A stretch of 64,000 nucleotides of DNA from an uncultured Collinsella sp. (GTDB lineage: Bacteria; Actinomycetota; Coriobacteriia; Coriobacteriales; Coriobacteriaceae). This document shows positions 1-10,235 of the stretch, one piece after another. The DNA is taken from contig CAKUFW010000002.1 of NCBI GenBank assembly GCA_934650975.1, positions 1 through 64,000 of the forward strand. Direction: 5' to 3'. The notes beneath the pieces were generated by a model. The model was not told where the DNA came from, searched no databases, and saw only the letters and a program-made list of their open reading frames with translations. The position numbers and the translations under genes were made by a program. The first letter of the stretch is position 1; the number at the start of each line of letters is the position of its first letter.

Positions 1-1547
<1,547 letters not shown>

Positions 1548-1565
1548 TCAGAGATTCTGACGAGA

Positions 1566-1859
1566 CTAGGCCTCGACGACGGCGTAGATGTCGTCGGCGC
1601 GCATCAGCAGATACTTCTCGCCGTCGACCTTGACCTCGTTGCCACCGAACTTACCGTAGATGACAACGTCGCCGACCTGAACGTCCATGGGGATGCGCTC
1701 ACCCTTGTCGTTGACCTTGCCGGCGCCAACGGCAACGATGGTGCCGCGCTGCGGCTTCTCCTGAGCGTTGCTGGCGATATACAGACCAGAAGCGGTCTTC
1801 TGCTCGGCCTCGTCGGGCTTGACCAGAACACGATCTGCAAGCGGCTTCAAAGACGACAT
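1566..1859 (-). CDS. groES: Co-chaperonin GroES (10 kDa)
   Basis: Heptameric lid of the GroEL chamber. The 97 residues match the family length and begin MSSLKPLADRVLVKPDEAEQ, with the mobile-loop region (KTASGLYIASNAQEKPQ) around residues 20-36 and the conserved C-terminal KYLLMRADDIYAVVE. An AAGGAGGAGA binding site sits just before the ATG. It is the first gene of the groES-groEL unit. I looked for a CIRCE inverted repeat (TTAGCACTC/GAGTGCTAA) in the 130 bases upstream and did not find one, nor a clear HAIR motif, so heat-shock control is not evident from this sequence. Confidence 0.97.
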   Translation of the reverse strand: MSSLKPLADRVLVKPDEAEQKTASGLYIASNAQEKPQRGTIVAVGAGKVNDKGERIPMDVQVGDVVIYGKFGGNEVKVDGEKYLLMRADDIYAVVEA

Positions 1860-1968
1860 GCTTGTCTCCTCCTTTTTGGGCCGCGCGGTTATGCCACGCG
1901 AATTAACCCTTTTTGTTTGCGTACGCGTTGAATGGTACCCACGAATGGCGGGTTATACAACACGGAGT

Positions 1969-1987
1969 CAAAAAATCTTATTTTTTG
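1969..1987. repeat. Small AT-only inverted repeat upstream of groES
   Basis: Eight-base arms CAAAAAAT and ATTTTTTG around a 3-base loop. It lies between the groES leader and the foldback element that starts at 1997. It could be a weak terminator or part of the groES promoter region; a TATAAC-like hexamer lies nearby on the minus strand. No function can be assigned. Confidence 0.35.
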
Positions 1988-1996
1988 GCACTTAGA

Positions 1997-2195
1997 TTTT
2001 CTGAATGCCGGGGGATAACTTGTGCGCGGCTCCCGGGGCGGACCGGAGGGCATGAAGTTTGCTGCTCTACAGTCCTGCGCAAGACGGAAAGCACATTAAG
2101 TGCTTTCCTTTGCGTGCGGAACTCGCGACAAACTTCATGCCCTCCGGTCCGCCCCGGGAGCTGGGGTAACTTATTCGGGTCCGGCATTCAGAAAA
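1997..2195. repeat. 199-bp foldback element with perfect terminal inverted repeats
   Basis: The element begins TTTTCTGAATGCCGG (1997-2011) and ends with its exact reverse complement (2181-2195). Inside, 2031-2061 and 2129-2159 are a perfect 31-bp inverted repeat, and the centre holds a further hairpin (GGAAAGCAC / GTGCTTTCC, 2086-2108). No real ORF fits. It occupies most of the 368-bp gap between groES and the amidohydrolase gene. The architecture is that of a miniature foldback element or a very stable structured transcript. No clear target-site duplication was seen. Confidence 0.8.
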
Positions 2196-2227
2196 GTCAG
2201 TGCAGCAAAATGGCGATGCGGATGGGG

Positions 2228-3877
2228 CTAGCGCTCGTAGATAAGGTTGCCGGATAGGTAGGTGGCTTGGACTTTGGTGGTCTGGAGCTCTTGGGGGTCG
2301 ATGGTGAGCGGGTTTTGGTCCAGGACTACCAGGTCGGCGTATTTGCCGGGTTCCAGGCTGCCGAGGTTTTGCTCGTCGCCCGCTGCGTACGCGCTGCCCA
2401 GGGTGTAGTTGCGCAGGGCCGTTGCCGCGTCGATGCGCTCACTGGGGAGCCAGCCGCCCTCGGGCCAGTGGCTGCGGGGGTCTTGGCGCGTAATGGCCGT
2501 GTAGAGCACATTCATGCTGGTAACGGCCGTGATGGGGCTGTCGGTTCCGAAGGCCTGGCGAATGCCGCGCTGCTTATAGGTCGCAAACGGCCACATGATG
2601 CGGCTACGCTCCAGACCCAGGTCGCGCTCCGGGCCGCCCGGGTCCAAAGTGATGTGGCAGGGCTGGCTCGAGGCGATCACGTTGAGCTTGCGCAGGCGGT
2701 CGATGTCCTCGGGCAGGAGGTTCTCCAAATGCTCCAGGGTGTTATGGCCGCGCTGGGGCAGGCCGTAGAGCTCTGCAGCCTCCTCAAAGATATCGAGTGC
2801 GGCATGGATGGCGCCGTCGCCGATGACGTGGATGCGCACGGTATGGCCGCGCTCCGCCGCCGCAAGGACCAGTTTGCGCATACGCTCGGCAGGAACCGTC
2901 AGGCGGCCCTGATCGCCAGGGAAACGCGGATTGGTGTAGGGCTCGGTGAGATACGCCGTGTGTTCACTCGACACACCATCGAAAAACTGTTTGAAGCCCG
3001 GCGCCGAGAGCAGTGCGTTGTTGGCATAGCGTGCCTGCAGCTCTTCCAGGCGCGATTGGTCGTCCAGCAGCGTGGGGAATAGATGGGCACGGATGCCCAG
3101 CTTGCCGGCTGCCTGTAGCCTGTCGTAGACGTCGTCGCGGATAAAGTCGCAGCCCGGCATGGGCATGAGTGACATATCGCAAATCGAGGTGATGCCCTGC
3201 TCGGCCATGCGCTTCATCTGATCGGCGTAAGCGCTCGCGATGCGGTCCTCGCCCAGCCACTCCAGACAGCGGGGCAGTAACTGCATGGCAGCCGCTTCGT
3301 GAGCGATACCCGTGAGCTCGCCATTTGCATCCTTATCGTAGCTGCCACCCGCCGGTGGCTCGCTGTCGCGCGTGACGCCGAGCGCTTCGAGCGCACGGCT
3401 GTTGAGCCATAGGGTATGACCGTCGCCCGAATACATAACGCAGGGGCGATCGGGGAAGGCGGCGTCGAGGGAGGCCTTGGTGGGGTGCTCGGGCGGATCC
3501 CAGCGGTAATCGCGCCAGCCCTGCGTCACCACCCAGGCGTCATCGGGCAGACCTTGGGAAAACTCGAGCGCATGCTGCACCAATGCCGCCTCGGACGTAC
3601 CCATATCCATGAGCATGTAGGGCGAGGAGCCGACCGAAGTATGGAAGAAATGCAGGTGCGCATCGTGGAAGCCGGGGCAAATGAATTGCTCGCCGTAGTC
3701 GACAACCGGCGTGGCGGCAGGGGCGGCGGCAATCACGTCATCCGGCTTGCCGACTGCGACGATGCGATCGCCCGCAATGGCAATCGCCAGCTCACGGGCG
3801 GTATCGATACCATCCTGGGCGGTAAAGACATTCTTGGAGCGGATAATTCGATCGATATGCTGCATGGGCATCCCCAT
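2228..3877 (-). CDS. Amidohydrolase family 3 protein (YtcJ-like)
   Basis: Predicted cytosolic metal-dependent hydrolase of the amidohydrolase superfamily, of the large YtcJ/AepA-type group. The protein (~549 residues) has the N-terminal strand-rich part with a GEQFICPGFHDAHLHF metal motif (HxH, about residues 65-80). It ends with the typical family 3 tail (GSLEPGKYADLVVLDQNPLT). Substrate is unknown; members act on amides, formamides or similar. The open frame continues upstream to 5476, but that extension lies antisense to a real gene, so the start is placed at 3877. ATGs at 3871 and 3865 are equally possible and no binding site decides. It is divergent from the M20 gene at 4034. Confidence 0.85.
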   Translation of the reverse strand: MGMPMQHIDRIIRSKNVFTAQDGIDTARELAIAIAGDRIVAVGKPDDVIAAAPAATPVVDYGEQFICPGFHDAHLHFFHTSVGSSPYMLMDMGTSEAALVQHALEFSQGLPDDAWVVTQGWRDYRWDPPEHPTKASLDAAFPDRPCVMYSGDGHTLWLNSRALEALGVTRDSEPPAGGSYDKDANGELTGIAHEAAAMQLLPRCLEWLGEDRIASAYADQMKRMAEQGITSICDMSLMPMPGCDFIRDDVYDRLQAAGKLGIRAHLFPTLLDDQSRLEELQARYANNALLSAPGFKQFFDGVSSEHTAYLTEPYTNPRFPGDQGRLTVPAERMRKLVLAAAERGHTVRIHVIGDGAIHAALDIFEEAAELYGLPQRGHNTLEHLENLLPEDIDRLRKLNVIASSQPCHITLDPGGPERDLGLERSRIMWPFATYKQRGIRQAFGTDSPITAVTSMNVLYTAITRQDPRSHWPEGGWLPSERIDAATALRNYTLGSAYAAGDEQNLGSLEPGKYADLVVLDQNPLTIDPQELQTTKVQATYLSGNLIYER

Positions 3878-4033
3878 CTCTGGCAGGTAATTCAACACCC
3901 CCGAGTGTACTCCCCCACTCTTGTTACAAAACCCCAAGCGGCAAACGGCAACTTTGCCACGCCAAGTGGCAGGTGGCATACTTGGATAAGCCCATACGAT
4001 TTTGCGATAAAACCAGCAAGGAGCAAATCGACT

Positions 4034-5497
4034 ATGACGAAGACCAAGGCACAGCAGATTATGGCGGCAACCGAGGTTCGCGCGGCAGATGACGTCACCG
4101 CGGCCATCCAGGACATCGCTGCCGAGTTTGAGCCCTACATCATCAAGCAGCGCCGGCACTTCCATAAGCACCCGGAGCTGAGCCTTGCCGAGGAGCGCAC
4201 GACCTCCGACATCGCCAATCAGCTCGATGCCATGAATATCCCCTACGAGCGCCCGCTCAAAACCGGCTTGGTGGCAACGCTTCGCGGCACCGCGCCTGAT
4301 GCCTACCGCGAGGACGGCGCGCCGCGCCGCCGCATCCTGCTGCGCGCCGACATCGACGCCCTTCCCGTCACCGAGCAGACCGGTGAGGAGTTCGCCAGCG
4401 TCAACGAGGGCTGCATGCACGCCTGCGGTCACGACTGCCACATCGCCATGATGCTCGGTGCGCTGCAGATCCTGCGCCACATGACCGATGACATTCACGG
4501 CGAGATCCGTATCGTATTCCAGCCCAGTGAGGAAAACGGCCAGGGCGCCAAGCTCATGATCGGCACCGGCGTGCTCGATGGCGTCGACGGCACCTACGCC
4601 GCACACATCTGGAGCGAGGTCGACGCCGGCACCGTGAGCTGCGAGCCCGGTCCGCGTATGGCAAACACCGACTGGTTCCGCATCGACGTCCGCGGAACCT
4701 CGTGCCATGGCGCCATGCCCCAGCGCGGCCACGACGCCGTTATGGTTGCCGCCGAGATCGTCAACGCCCTGCAGACCATCGTCTCGCGCGAGATCAGCCC
4801 CTACGAGCCCGCCGTCATCACCGTCGGCGAGCTGCACGGCGGCACGGCGCGCAACGTTATCGCCGGTACGGCCTACCTTGCCGGTACGGTACGCACCTAT
4901 GGCGACAAAACGCATGAGGAGATGCCCGAGCTTATGCGCCGCATCGTGGAGCACACCGCGGCAGCCCTTGGCGCCGAGGCCGAGCTTACCGATTACACCA
5001 TCGCCAACTACAAGGTCGAAAACGATGCCGCCTCGAGCGAGCGCTGCCGCCAAGCTGTGCTCAAGTGCTTGGGCCCCGCGGGCGAGGGCCATTACCGCGG
5101 CACGCTTTCGGGCGAGGACTTCTCGGAGTACCTGCGTCGCGTGCCAGGCGTGCTCGCCTTTGTGGGCGCGCGCAATCCCCAGATCGGCGCCACCTATGCC
5201 CAGCACTCCTGCTTCTACAAGATCGACGAGACCGTGCTCGCCAAGGGTTCCATGGTAGCCGCCCAGTATGCCATCGACTTTTTGGCCGAGCCCACGCAAG
5301 AAGAGCTCGACGGCCCCACCATCGCCGCGGTCGCCGAGACTAATCCCGACTTGGCCGCCAAACTGCGCTCTGCCAAGGCGACGGCCGCCGAGGCCCGCGA
5401 CGCCGTGCACGACGCCCGCACTGCCCGCCATGCCGCCATCAAGGGCATTCACGATGCCCGCGCCGCCGCTCGCCACGAAGAGAAGAACGACGAGTAG
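4034..5497 (+). CDS. M20 family amidohydrolase (HipO / N-acyl amino acid hydrolase type)
   Basis: Zinc peptidase-family enzyme expected to hydrolyse N-acyl amino acids or similar amides in the cytosol. Family motifs are present: RRHFHKHPELSLAEERT near the start, RADIDALPVTEQTG, HACGHDCHIAMMLGA (metal ligands), and SGEDFSEYLRRVPG near the end. The ATG at 4034 has AAGGAG 10 bases upstream; the open frame extends further 5' but without support. At 487 residues it is longer than the usual ~390-430. The extra C-terminal ~65 residues are rich in Ala, Arg, Asp and His (AEARDAVHDARTARHAAIKG and similar) and look helical. It is followed by a strong hairpin terminator. Confidence 0.88.
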   Translation: MTKTKAQQIMAATEVRAADDVTAAIQDIAAEFEPYIIKQRRHFHKHPELSLAEERTTSDIANQLDAMNIPYERPLKTGLVATLRGTAPDAYREDGAPRRRILLRADIDALPVTEQTGEEFASVNEGCMHACGHDCHIAMMLGALQILRHMTDDIHGEIRIVFQPSEENGQGAKLMIGTGVLDGVDGTYAAHIWSEVDAGTVSCEPGPRMANTDWFRIDVRGTSCHGAMPQRGHDAVMVAAEIVNALQTIVSREISPYEPAVITVGELHGGTARNVIAGTAYLAGTVRTYGDKTHEEMPELMRRIVEHTAAALGAEAELTDYTIANYKVENDAASSERCRQAVLKCLGPAGEGHYRGTLSGEDFSEYLRRVPGVLAFVGARNPQIGATYAQHSCFYKIDETVLAKGSMVAAQYAIDFLAEPTQEELDGPTIAAVAETNPDLAAKLRSAKATAAEARDAVHDARTARHAAIKGIHDARAAARHEEKNDE

Positions 5498-5532
5498 CCG
5501 TCACGCCCACCCATAACAACCTGGCCAGAGCA

Positions 5533-5571
5533 AAGCGGGGGCGAACGTTATCTCAACGTTCGCCCCCGCTT
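5533..5571. terminator. Hairpin terminator after the M20 gene
   Basis: Near-perfect stem AAGCGGGGGCGAACGTT / AACGTTCGCCCCCGCTT with a short loop. It sits between two convergent genes (M20 amidohydrolase and the DUF2752 gene) and probably serves both. Confidence 0.8.
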
Positions 5572-5603
5572 ATGTGTCGACCGCTTTTCTAGCGCGTCCT
5601 CCG

Positions 5604-6080
5604 TCACGACAGGTAAGAGCGAAGAGTGGTGAGCCATCGCGGTTGTTCGAGGTGGATGATATCGGTGGGAACTCCGGCGGGAGCGTGACCGCCAAAGAGC
5701 AGGCCCGCGTCTGCCGGGTTGATAAGGCGCACGATCCAAACGACGACGACCAGCACGCACAGGACTGCGATTGCGATATCGATGCCGTGCTTTGCCTTGC
5801 CCGACGTCGTCTCATCGCGCGCAAATGCAAACACAAACGCAAGCGGCACCACCCAAAACAGCGGATGGTAGGCAATTGCCGCCGCAAAATCGAGTCGCAG
5901 CGCCGCCAGCCAGGCCCTCGTCATACCACATCCCGGACAGGGAATGCCCGTCATCAGGCGAAAGACGCAGCCGATGTCGAGCAGGTAGAGCGCAAGCCAG
6001 GCGATAAAGAGGACGCCGATGCAAGAAAAGGCGCGGCGAATAAGCTCCGCCGCGCCCTTATGTTCCCGAGGGTTGCTCAC
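5604..6080 (-). CDS. DUF2752 family membrane protein
   Basis: Small integral membrane protein of 158 residues with about three or four membrane segments. The DUF2752 signature is clear: TGIPCPGCGMTRAWLAALRL, with the paired cysteines and Thr-Arg, followed by AIAYHPLFWVVPLAF. The function of the family is unknown. The start is GTG at 6080 with a weak AAGG upstream. It lies only 13 bp after the zinc-ribbon DUF4234 gene on the same strand, so the two are probably co-transcribed. These two protein types are often neighbours, which suggests a shared envelope role, but that is inference. Confidence 0.85.
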   Translation of the reverse strand: MSNPREHKGAAELIRRAFSCIGVLFIAWLALYLLDIGCVFRLMTGIPCPGCGMTRAWLAALRLDFAAAIAYHPLFWVVPLAFVFAFARDETTSGKAKHGIDIAIAVLCVLVVVVWIVRLINPADAGLLFGGHAPAGVPTDIIHLEQPRWLTTLRSYLS

Positions 6081-6093
6081 GATGCCTTAATCG

Positions 6094-6762
6094 TTAGGCA
6101 CGCACGCCGAGACGGGTGTTGTAGACCGTAGCCATGGCGTTGGTGTTCTTGATGATGATATTCATGGCAAAGATGGGACCAAGGCCGCACAGGAGCGCAC
6201 CGACAATCTGCCACATAAGAATGGTGGTGCCGTTCTCCTGGAACACCAGGCCATAGCGAGGAGCGTTGGCCTGCAGGCGGTTACCGATCTTATAGTACCA
6301 GTAGAGGGCATAGAAACCGCAGGTCACAAACGACAGCAAGATGAATGCGGCAATGCCCGGCGTGGAATCGCCATCCTCCTGGCACATGGTATTGATGTCG
6401 CGAGCCAGGCAGTAGAGGAAGTAATACGAATAGATGCCGCAGGTCACGATAGAAAGCAGGAGCCAGCCAATCAAGCTACGGTCGCTCTTTACAGGCCCAT
6501 AGCCCATCGGAGCTGCAGCAGGCTGCTGGGCGTACTGACCGGTGTACTGCTGCTGATTCGCGTACTGCTGGGGCTGCGGCTGAGGCTGAACGGCCTGAAC
6601 CGGAGTGGGCTGAATCTGCGTGGGCTGAGGCGCGGGCTGCGGCTGAGGAGCCGGCTGGGGCGCAGGCTGAGGAGCAGCAGGGGCGGCACCGATAGGAGAT
6701 CCGCAAACCGGGCAGAACTTGGCATCGTCCGAAAGGGGCGATCCGCAACTAGGACAAAACAT
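6094..6762 (-). CDS. Zinc-ribbon and DUF4234 membrane protein
   Basis: The 222-residue protein starts with a double-CxxC zinc ribbon (MFCPSCGSPLSDDAKFCPVCGS). Next comes a low-complexity linker of Pro, Gln and Ala (about residues 27-85). The C-terminal DUF4234 domain has three or four membrane segments and two repeated TCGxYxxYW/F motifs (VTCGIYSYYF and VTCGFYALYW). The ribbon should face the cytosol. It leads a two-gene unit with the DUF2752 gene. The molecular role is unknown. A second zinc-ribbon membrane protein starts 1.5 kb away on the same strand. Confidence 0.85.
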   Translation of the reverse strand: MFCPSCGSPLSDDAKFCPVCGSPIGAAPAAPQPAPQPAPQPQPAPQPTQIQPTPVQAVQPQPQPQQYANQQQYTGQYAQQPAAAPMGYGPVKSDRSLIGWLLLSIVTCGIYSYYFLYCLARDINTMCQEDGDSTPGIAAFILLSFVTCGFYALYWYYKIGNRLQANAPRYGLVFQENGTTILMWQIVGALLCGLGPIFAMNIIIKNTNAMATVYNTRLGVRA

Positions 6763-6913
6763 AAGCCTCTCCTTTTCCCAAGGCGTTACACGCCTTCAAA
6801 CCTTACACGTCTATGCTCTCAACAATAGCCGCGACGTTGTTGCGCAACATTGACCAATTTCCGAGAAATTTTTCTGCAACCGTTTTCCCAGGCATTTTCT
6901 TGCTTTCGCAGTA

Positions 6914-6951
6914 GAAAAAGGCACCCCGGGCTCAGTTGCCCAGGGCGCCTC
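6914..6951 (-). terminator. Rho-independent terminator of the zinc-ribbon membrane gene
   Basis: On the minus strand the stem AGGCGCCCTGGGC / GCCCGGGGTGCCT is followed directly by TTTTTC. It begins within about 10 bases of the stop codon at 6958. The remaining ~150 bp up to 6762 hold no gene that I can see. Confidence 0.85.
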
Positions 6952-6957
6952 GACCGA

Positions 6958-8292
6958 CTATTCGGTTTGATTGTTTTCGGCAGCAGGATTATCGCCCGAC
7001 TCATCCGCCGGCGTGGCAACGGCATTCCAATCGGGTTCTGCAGGCGTCGCCTCGGGCGCGGGGGCCGGTGCCGGGGCAGACGACGGCGCGGGCGACGTTG
7101 CAGGCTCGGGCACAGGTGCCGGCTCAGGCGCAGACTCGGGCACGGGCTCGGGCTCGGGCGCAGGTGCCGGCGAAGCATCCGGAGCGCTGTAACCCGAAGG
7201 AGCGGACTTCTTCTCAAACGGCAACACAAAAGTCAGGACGTCATCCTTGTCCTCGTCGGCCCACTCGCTTGCATAACGCGCAACCCAATAGCCAACGGCA
7301 CGATGCTTGAGCATGTTGCCAAAAACCGTGAGGAATACCGTGACAAACGCCGTCAGCACCAAGAACAATACGAGCGTAATGCCACCGCCGGTAACAAGCG
7401 CCTCAATAGCCGTAGGACGGTAGTAGTAGCTATACATACCGACAGAGGCAATGGTGCCAAAGACGAGCGTCAGGATCCATGTGATAACGTTGGCGACCAG
7501 ACCCGTCAAAAACTCGGGAAGGAACGATGCGCAGAACAGCTTGGTCTTATTGTTCTTAAAGGCCGCCCAGACCTTATCGAGCGAAAACGCGCTCTCGACG
7601 CGACCGGTCACCGCAAAGTGCATCACGGCGATGTCGGCGAACATAGTAAAGAAGACACCCAGGACCGCCGTGGCAATCATAGCCAGAACAAACAGGCCCA
7701 GCGAGCCAAACAGAGCGGCCTCAAGCGCATAGGAGCCGTAATAAGAGTACGCACCCGCGGCACCAATTACCACGCTCTCCACCAGCGAAAGCGCTACACC
7801 AATAACGGGAATAGCCGCGATAACCTTGAGCACGCTCGAAATAACGCCCGAAAAGACGCCAAGGCCAAACGACGTGGAACGCATCAACGGACGATCCATG
7901 CCGTCATCGACCTTGAGCGACAGGTCGCGACCCCATTCGATGCCAAAGCCAGAACCGCACGCGCTTGCCACACAGGCAGCCAAAAAGCCGAAGGCAGCCG
8001 CGATACCGCCGATAACGGGAATGAAGAGCACGAGCACCGACACGACACAGATGAGCGCCGGCAAAAAGGCAATCTGGCACACGCGCTGCAGCACGCCCGG
8101 CGTCTTGGTCATGTCTTCAAACGCCTGAGCTACACAGCCCTTGGGCACGTTCACGTTAGGCTGAGGAACAAACTGCTGAGGCTGAGGCTGCCCCTGAGGA
8201 GCAGAGGTTGCAGCACCGGCATTAGGAGCGCCACACGCGCCACAGAACTTGTCGTTATCGCCCATGGGGGCGCCACACTGCGAACAGAACAT
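6958..8292 (-). CDS. Zinc-ribbon multi-pass membrane protein with acidic Pro/Ala tail
   Basis: A 444-residue protein with three parts: an N-terminal zinc ribbon (MFCSQCGAPMGDNDKFCGACGA), a Gln/Pro linker, and about six hydrophobic membrane segments between residues ~65 and ~340. The last ~65 residues are alternating Pro, Ala and Glu, a probable extended tail. The start at 8292 has an AGGG 9 bases upstream; an ATG three codons earlier is too close to it. I do not recognise a named domain in the membrane part, though the layout resembles other zinc-ribbon membrane proteins of Actinobacteria. Codon use is normal. Function unknown. Confidence 0.75.
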   Translation of the reverse strand: MFCSQCGAPMGDNDKFCGACGAPNAGAATSAPQGQPQPQQFVPQPNVNVPKGCVAQAFEDMTKTPGVLQRVCQIAFLPALICVVSVLVLFIPVIGGIAAAFGFLAACVASACGSGFGIEWGRDLSLKVDDGMDRPLMRSTSFGLGVFSGVISSVLKVIAAIPVIGVALSLVESVVIGAAGAYSYYGSYALEAALFGSLGLFVLAMIATAVLGVFFTMFADIAVMHFAVTGRVESAFSLDKVWAAFKNNKTKLFCASFLPEFLTGLVANVITWILTLVFGTIASVGMYSYYYRPTAIEALVTGGGITLVLFLVLTAFVTVFLTVFGNMLKHRAVGYWVARYASEWADEDKDDVLTFVLPFEKKSAPSGYSAPDASPAPAPEPEPVPESAPEPAPVPEPATSPAPSSAPAPAPAPEATPAEPDWNAVATPADESGDNPAAENNQTE

Positions 8293-8442
8293 CGAAATCA
8301 TCCCTTCGTATCTAGAGCAAATCACCTGGATCGCAAACGATGTCTTTGGCAACATTATTGCCCAATGTGGGGACAAATACTCCAAGATGACCGATTTGCA
8401 ACGCAGGTGGCTTTATTCAATGATTCGAAGCGCGCACCCGGA

Positions 8443-9465
8443 CTAGTTCGTGCCGCGGAAGCCCTTGCCGACGATCTCGGAGCTGTCGACGATGGTGATG
8501 AAGGCGTCGGGGTCAATCTCGCGGGTATAGCGACGCAGCTGCACGGCCTCACGACGGCTCAGCACGCTCATAATCACCGTGACGCACTTGCCCGAGAAGG
8601 CGCCGTAGCCACGGCTGATCGTTGCCGTGCGGTTGAGATGCTTGACGATAAACTCCTCGACTTTGCGCGGTTCGGCGCAAATAATCGTACAGACCTTGCG
8701 CAGATGAATGCTCTCGATGGCCTTATCGACGACGAGCGTCTTGGCAAACAGGCCAAGCACGCAGTACAGGCCGACGCGCGGGCCATACAGAAAAGCGGCG
8801 ATGGTCACGATGCCGATATCGACTAGCAGCAGGGCGCGGCCAATCTCGAGCGTGGTACGGCGCTTGAGGATCATGGCAAGGATGTCGGTGCCACCCGTCG
8901 AGGCGCCGATGTCAAAGACGATGGCGCTGCCCAGCGCCGGCAAGATGACGGCAAAGCACAGGTCAAGCCACATGTCGCCTGTGAGCGAAACATCGGTCGG
9001 AATGAAGAGCTCAAACAGCGAAACGTAGGCCGAAAGCGCAAACGAGGCAAAGACGCTCCAAAGGATTGCCTTGCGCTCCAAAAAGATAAAACCAAGGATG
9101 ACCAGGACCGCGTTGATAATCCACATAAAGACGCCGACGGGCAGAGTCGGGAACAGCGTGGATAGGATGACCGATACGCCCGAGGTGCCGCCGAAGGCAA
9201 AGTGATTAGGGGTTTTAAAGGCCACGATGGCAAACGCCGTGAGAATCAGGCCCAGGTTGAGCTCGGCAAAAAAGCGCGGAAAGCCTGGCTCCTGGCTGCG
9301 CTTGCGGCCGGCGCGCTCGCCACGTTCGATATCCTCGCGACCGACAACGCGCTCCATCGGCACCACCGGAGGACGATGCACCTCCTCGGCGGCACGCGAC
9401 GCCGCCTCTGCCGCAGCGGCCTCAATCGCCCATGCTTTGCTTTCGGTCTCGTGTTCGTCGGCCAT
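8443..9465 (-). CDS. YitT family membrane protein
   Basis: The 340-residue protein has a ~70-residue soluble N-terminus rich in Ala and Glu. About five membrane segments follow (YitT_membrane domain, with the FGGTSGVSVIL and DIGASTGGTDILAMILKR motifs). The C-terminus is a cytosolic DUF2179 domain (KVCTIICAEPRKVEEFIVKHLNRTATISRGYGAFSGK), a probable small-ligand sensor fold. The transport substrate of this family is not established. The start ATG has GAGGGG upstream. The N-terminal extension is longer than usual for the family. It is a single-gene unit. Confidence 0.88.
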   Translation of the reverse strand: MADEHETESKAWAIEAAAAEAASRAAEEVHRPPVVPMERVVGREDIERGERAGRKRSQEPGFPRFFAELNLGLILTAFAIVAFKTPNHFAFGGTSGVSVILSTLFPTLPVGVFMWIINAVLVILGFIFLERKAILWSVFASFALSAYVSLFELFIPTDVSLTGDMWLDLCFAVILPALGSAIVFDIGASTGGTDILAMILKRRTTLEIGRALLLVDIGIVTIAAFLYGPRVGLYCVLGLFAKTLVVDKAIESIHLRKVCTIICAEPRKVEEFIVKHLNRTATISRGYGAFSGKCVTVIMSVLSRREAVQLRRYTREIDPDAFITIVDSSEIVGKGFRGTN

Positions 9466-9579
9466 TACGGCAACCCCTCGTTAACAATTTGGAAACAATG
9501 CGCCCATTAGGGTAACGCGGAACGCGAAGATTGCAACCCTTAGTTAGACGAGCGGCATGGCTGCATCGAGGACATACAG

Positions 9580-9620
9580 AAAACGGCCGACCGCGCTTTT
9601 GCCTGCGCGGCCGGCCGTTT
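9580..9620 (-). terminator. GC-rich hairpin between YitT and Asp23 genes
   Basis: Stem AAAACGGCCGACCGCGC / GCGCGGCCGGCCGTTT. It lies 53 bp downstream of the Asp23 stop and upstream of the yitT start. It most likely ends the amaP-asp23 transcript on the minus strand, where the stem's own A-run reads as TTTT. Confidence 0.7.
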
Positions 9621-9634
9621 GACGTTTTCGCAGA

Positions 9635-9674
9635 TAAAACCTGCCAAAACAAACCTGTCCCTTTTTGGTAGGTT
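9635..9674 (+). repeat. CTGTCCC-core hairpin repeat, copy a
   Basis: Arms AACCTGCCAAAA and TTTTGGTAGGTT enclose CAAACCTGTCC. The right arm overlaps the TAA stop of the Asp23 gene (9673-9675). The preceding bases GACGTTTTCGCAGATAAA are shared with copies at 40405 and 53869. Confidence 0.8.
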
Positions 9675-10191
9675 ACTCGTGCTGGCTGGTGCGGTGTTCG
9701 TATTCCTCGGGGGTGATGACGTCCTCGATACGCAGGTTGACGCCCGCTACCTCAAGGCCGGTCATCGCAGCCAGGCGCTCGGTAACGCGTGCCTTAACGT
9801 CGTCAAAGATCGCAGGCGCATAGGCGCCGTACTCGATGATGACCGAGATGTTGACGACCACGCGGTTGTCGTCGGTGACCTCGACCGTCACGCCCTTGGT
9901 CAGGTTCTCGGCACCAAACTGCTCCTGCACAAAGTGCATGAGGTTGCCCTTCATGCCCAACACGTGCGGCACCTCGCGGGTTGCCATGGCGACGATTTTC
10001 TCAATCACGCCGTTGGAATAGGTCAGCGAGTCCTCGGACTCGTCCGCCTCCTCATCGTCCTCGTCCGTCTCGTCTTCAGACTCAACCTCGACGAGCGCCT
10101 CATCCTCGAGCGTCGCGTCCTCGGCCTCGACGACGGCCTCGTTCGCCTCGAGCTCGGTATCGGCCACATCGACCTTCGTATTAAAAGCCAT
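9673..10191 (-). CDS. Asp23/Gls24 family envelope stress protein
   Basis: The Asp23 domain occupies about residues 60-165 (TYSNGVIEKIVAMATREVPHVLGM, then VTVEVTDDNRVVVNISVIIEYGAYAP). In other Gram-positives this family forms a membrane-associated layer held by AmaP and responds to cell-envelope stress. Here the domain is preceded by ~55 strongly acidic residues (runs of Glu and Asp), which is unusual in length. It is the last gene of a three-gene minus-strand unit, amaP-like, DUF2273, asp23. Its stop codon lies inside a hairpin repeat. Start ATG at 10191 with AAGGAGG upstream. Confidence 0.88.
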   Translation of the reverse strand: MAFNTKVDVADTELEANEAVVEAEDATLEDEALVEVESEDETDEDDEEADESEDSLTYSNGVIEKIVAMATREVPHVLGMKGNLMHFVQEQFGAENLTKGVTVEVTDDNRVVVNISVIIEYGAYAPAIFDDVKARVTERLAAMTGLEVAGVNLRIEDVITPEEYEHRTSQHE

Positions 10192-10235
10192 GGTTCCTCC
10201 TTATGCCTGCCGCGGATGCGACAGTCGAATACGTA

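Noticed and set aside
1860-1996. CIRCE or HAIR heat-shock operator before groES
   Set aside because: No copy of TTAGCACTC-N9-GAGTGCTAA or of the HAIR repeat was found by eye in the leader.
3878-5476. N-terminal extension of the amidohydrolase frame on the minus strand
   Set aside because: Overlaps the whole M20 gene on the other strand and carries no family sequence; the real start is near 3877.
5432-5497. C-terminal Ala/Arg tail of the M20 enzyme as a separate gene or frameshift
   Set aside because: The frame is continuous with no break, and a terminator follows at once, so it is an extension of the same protein.
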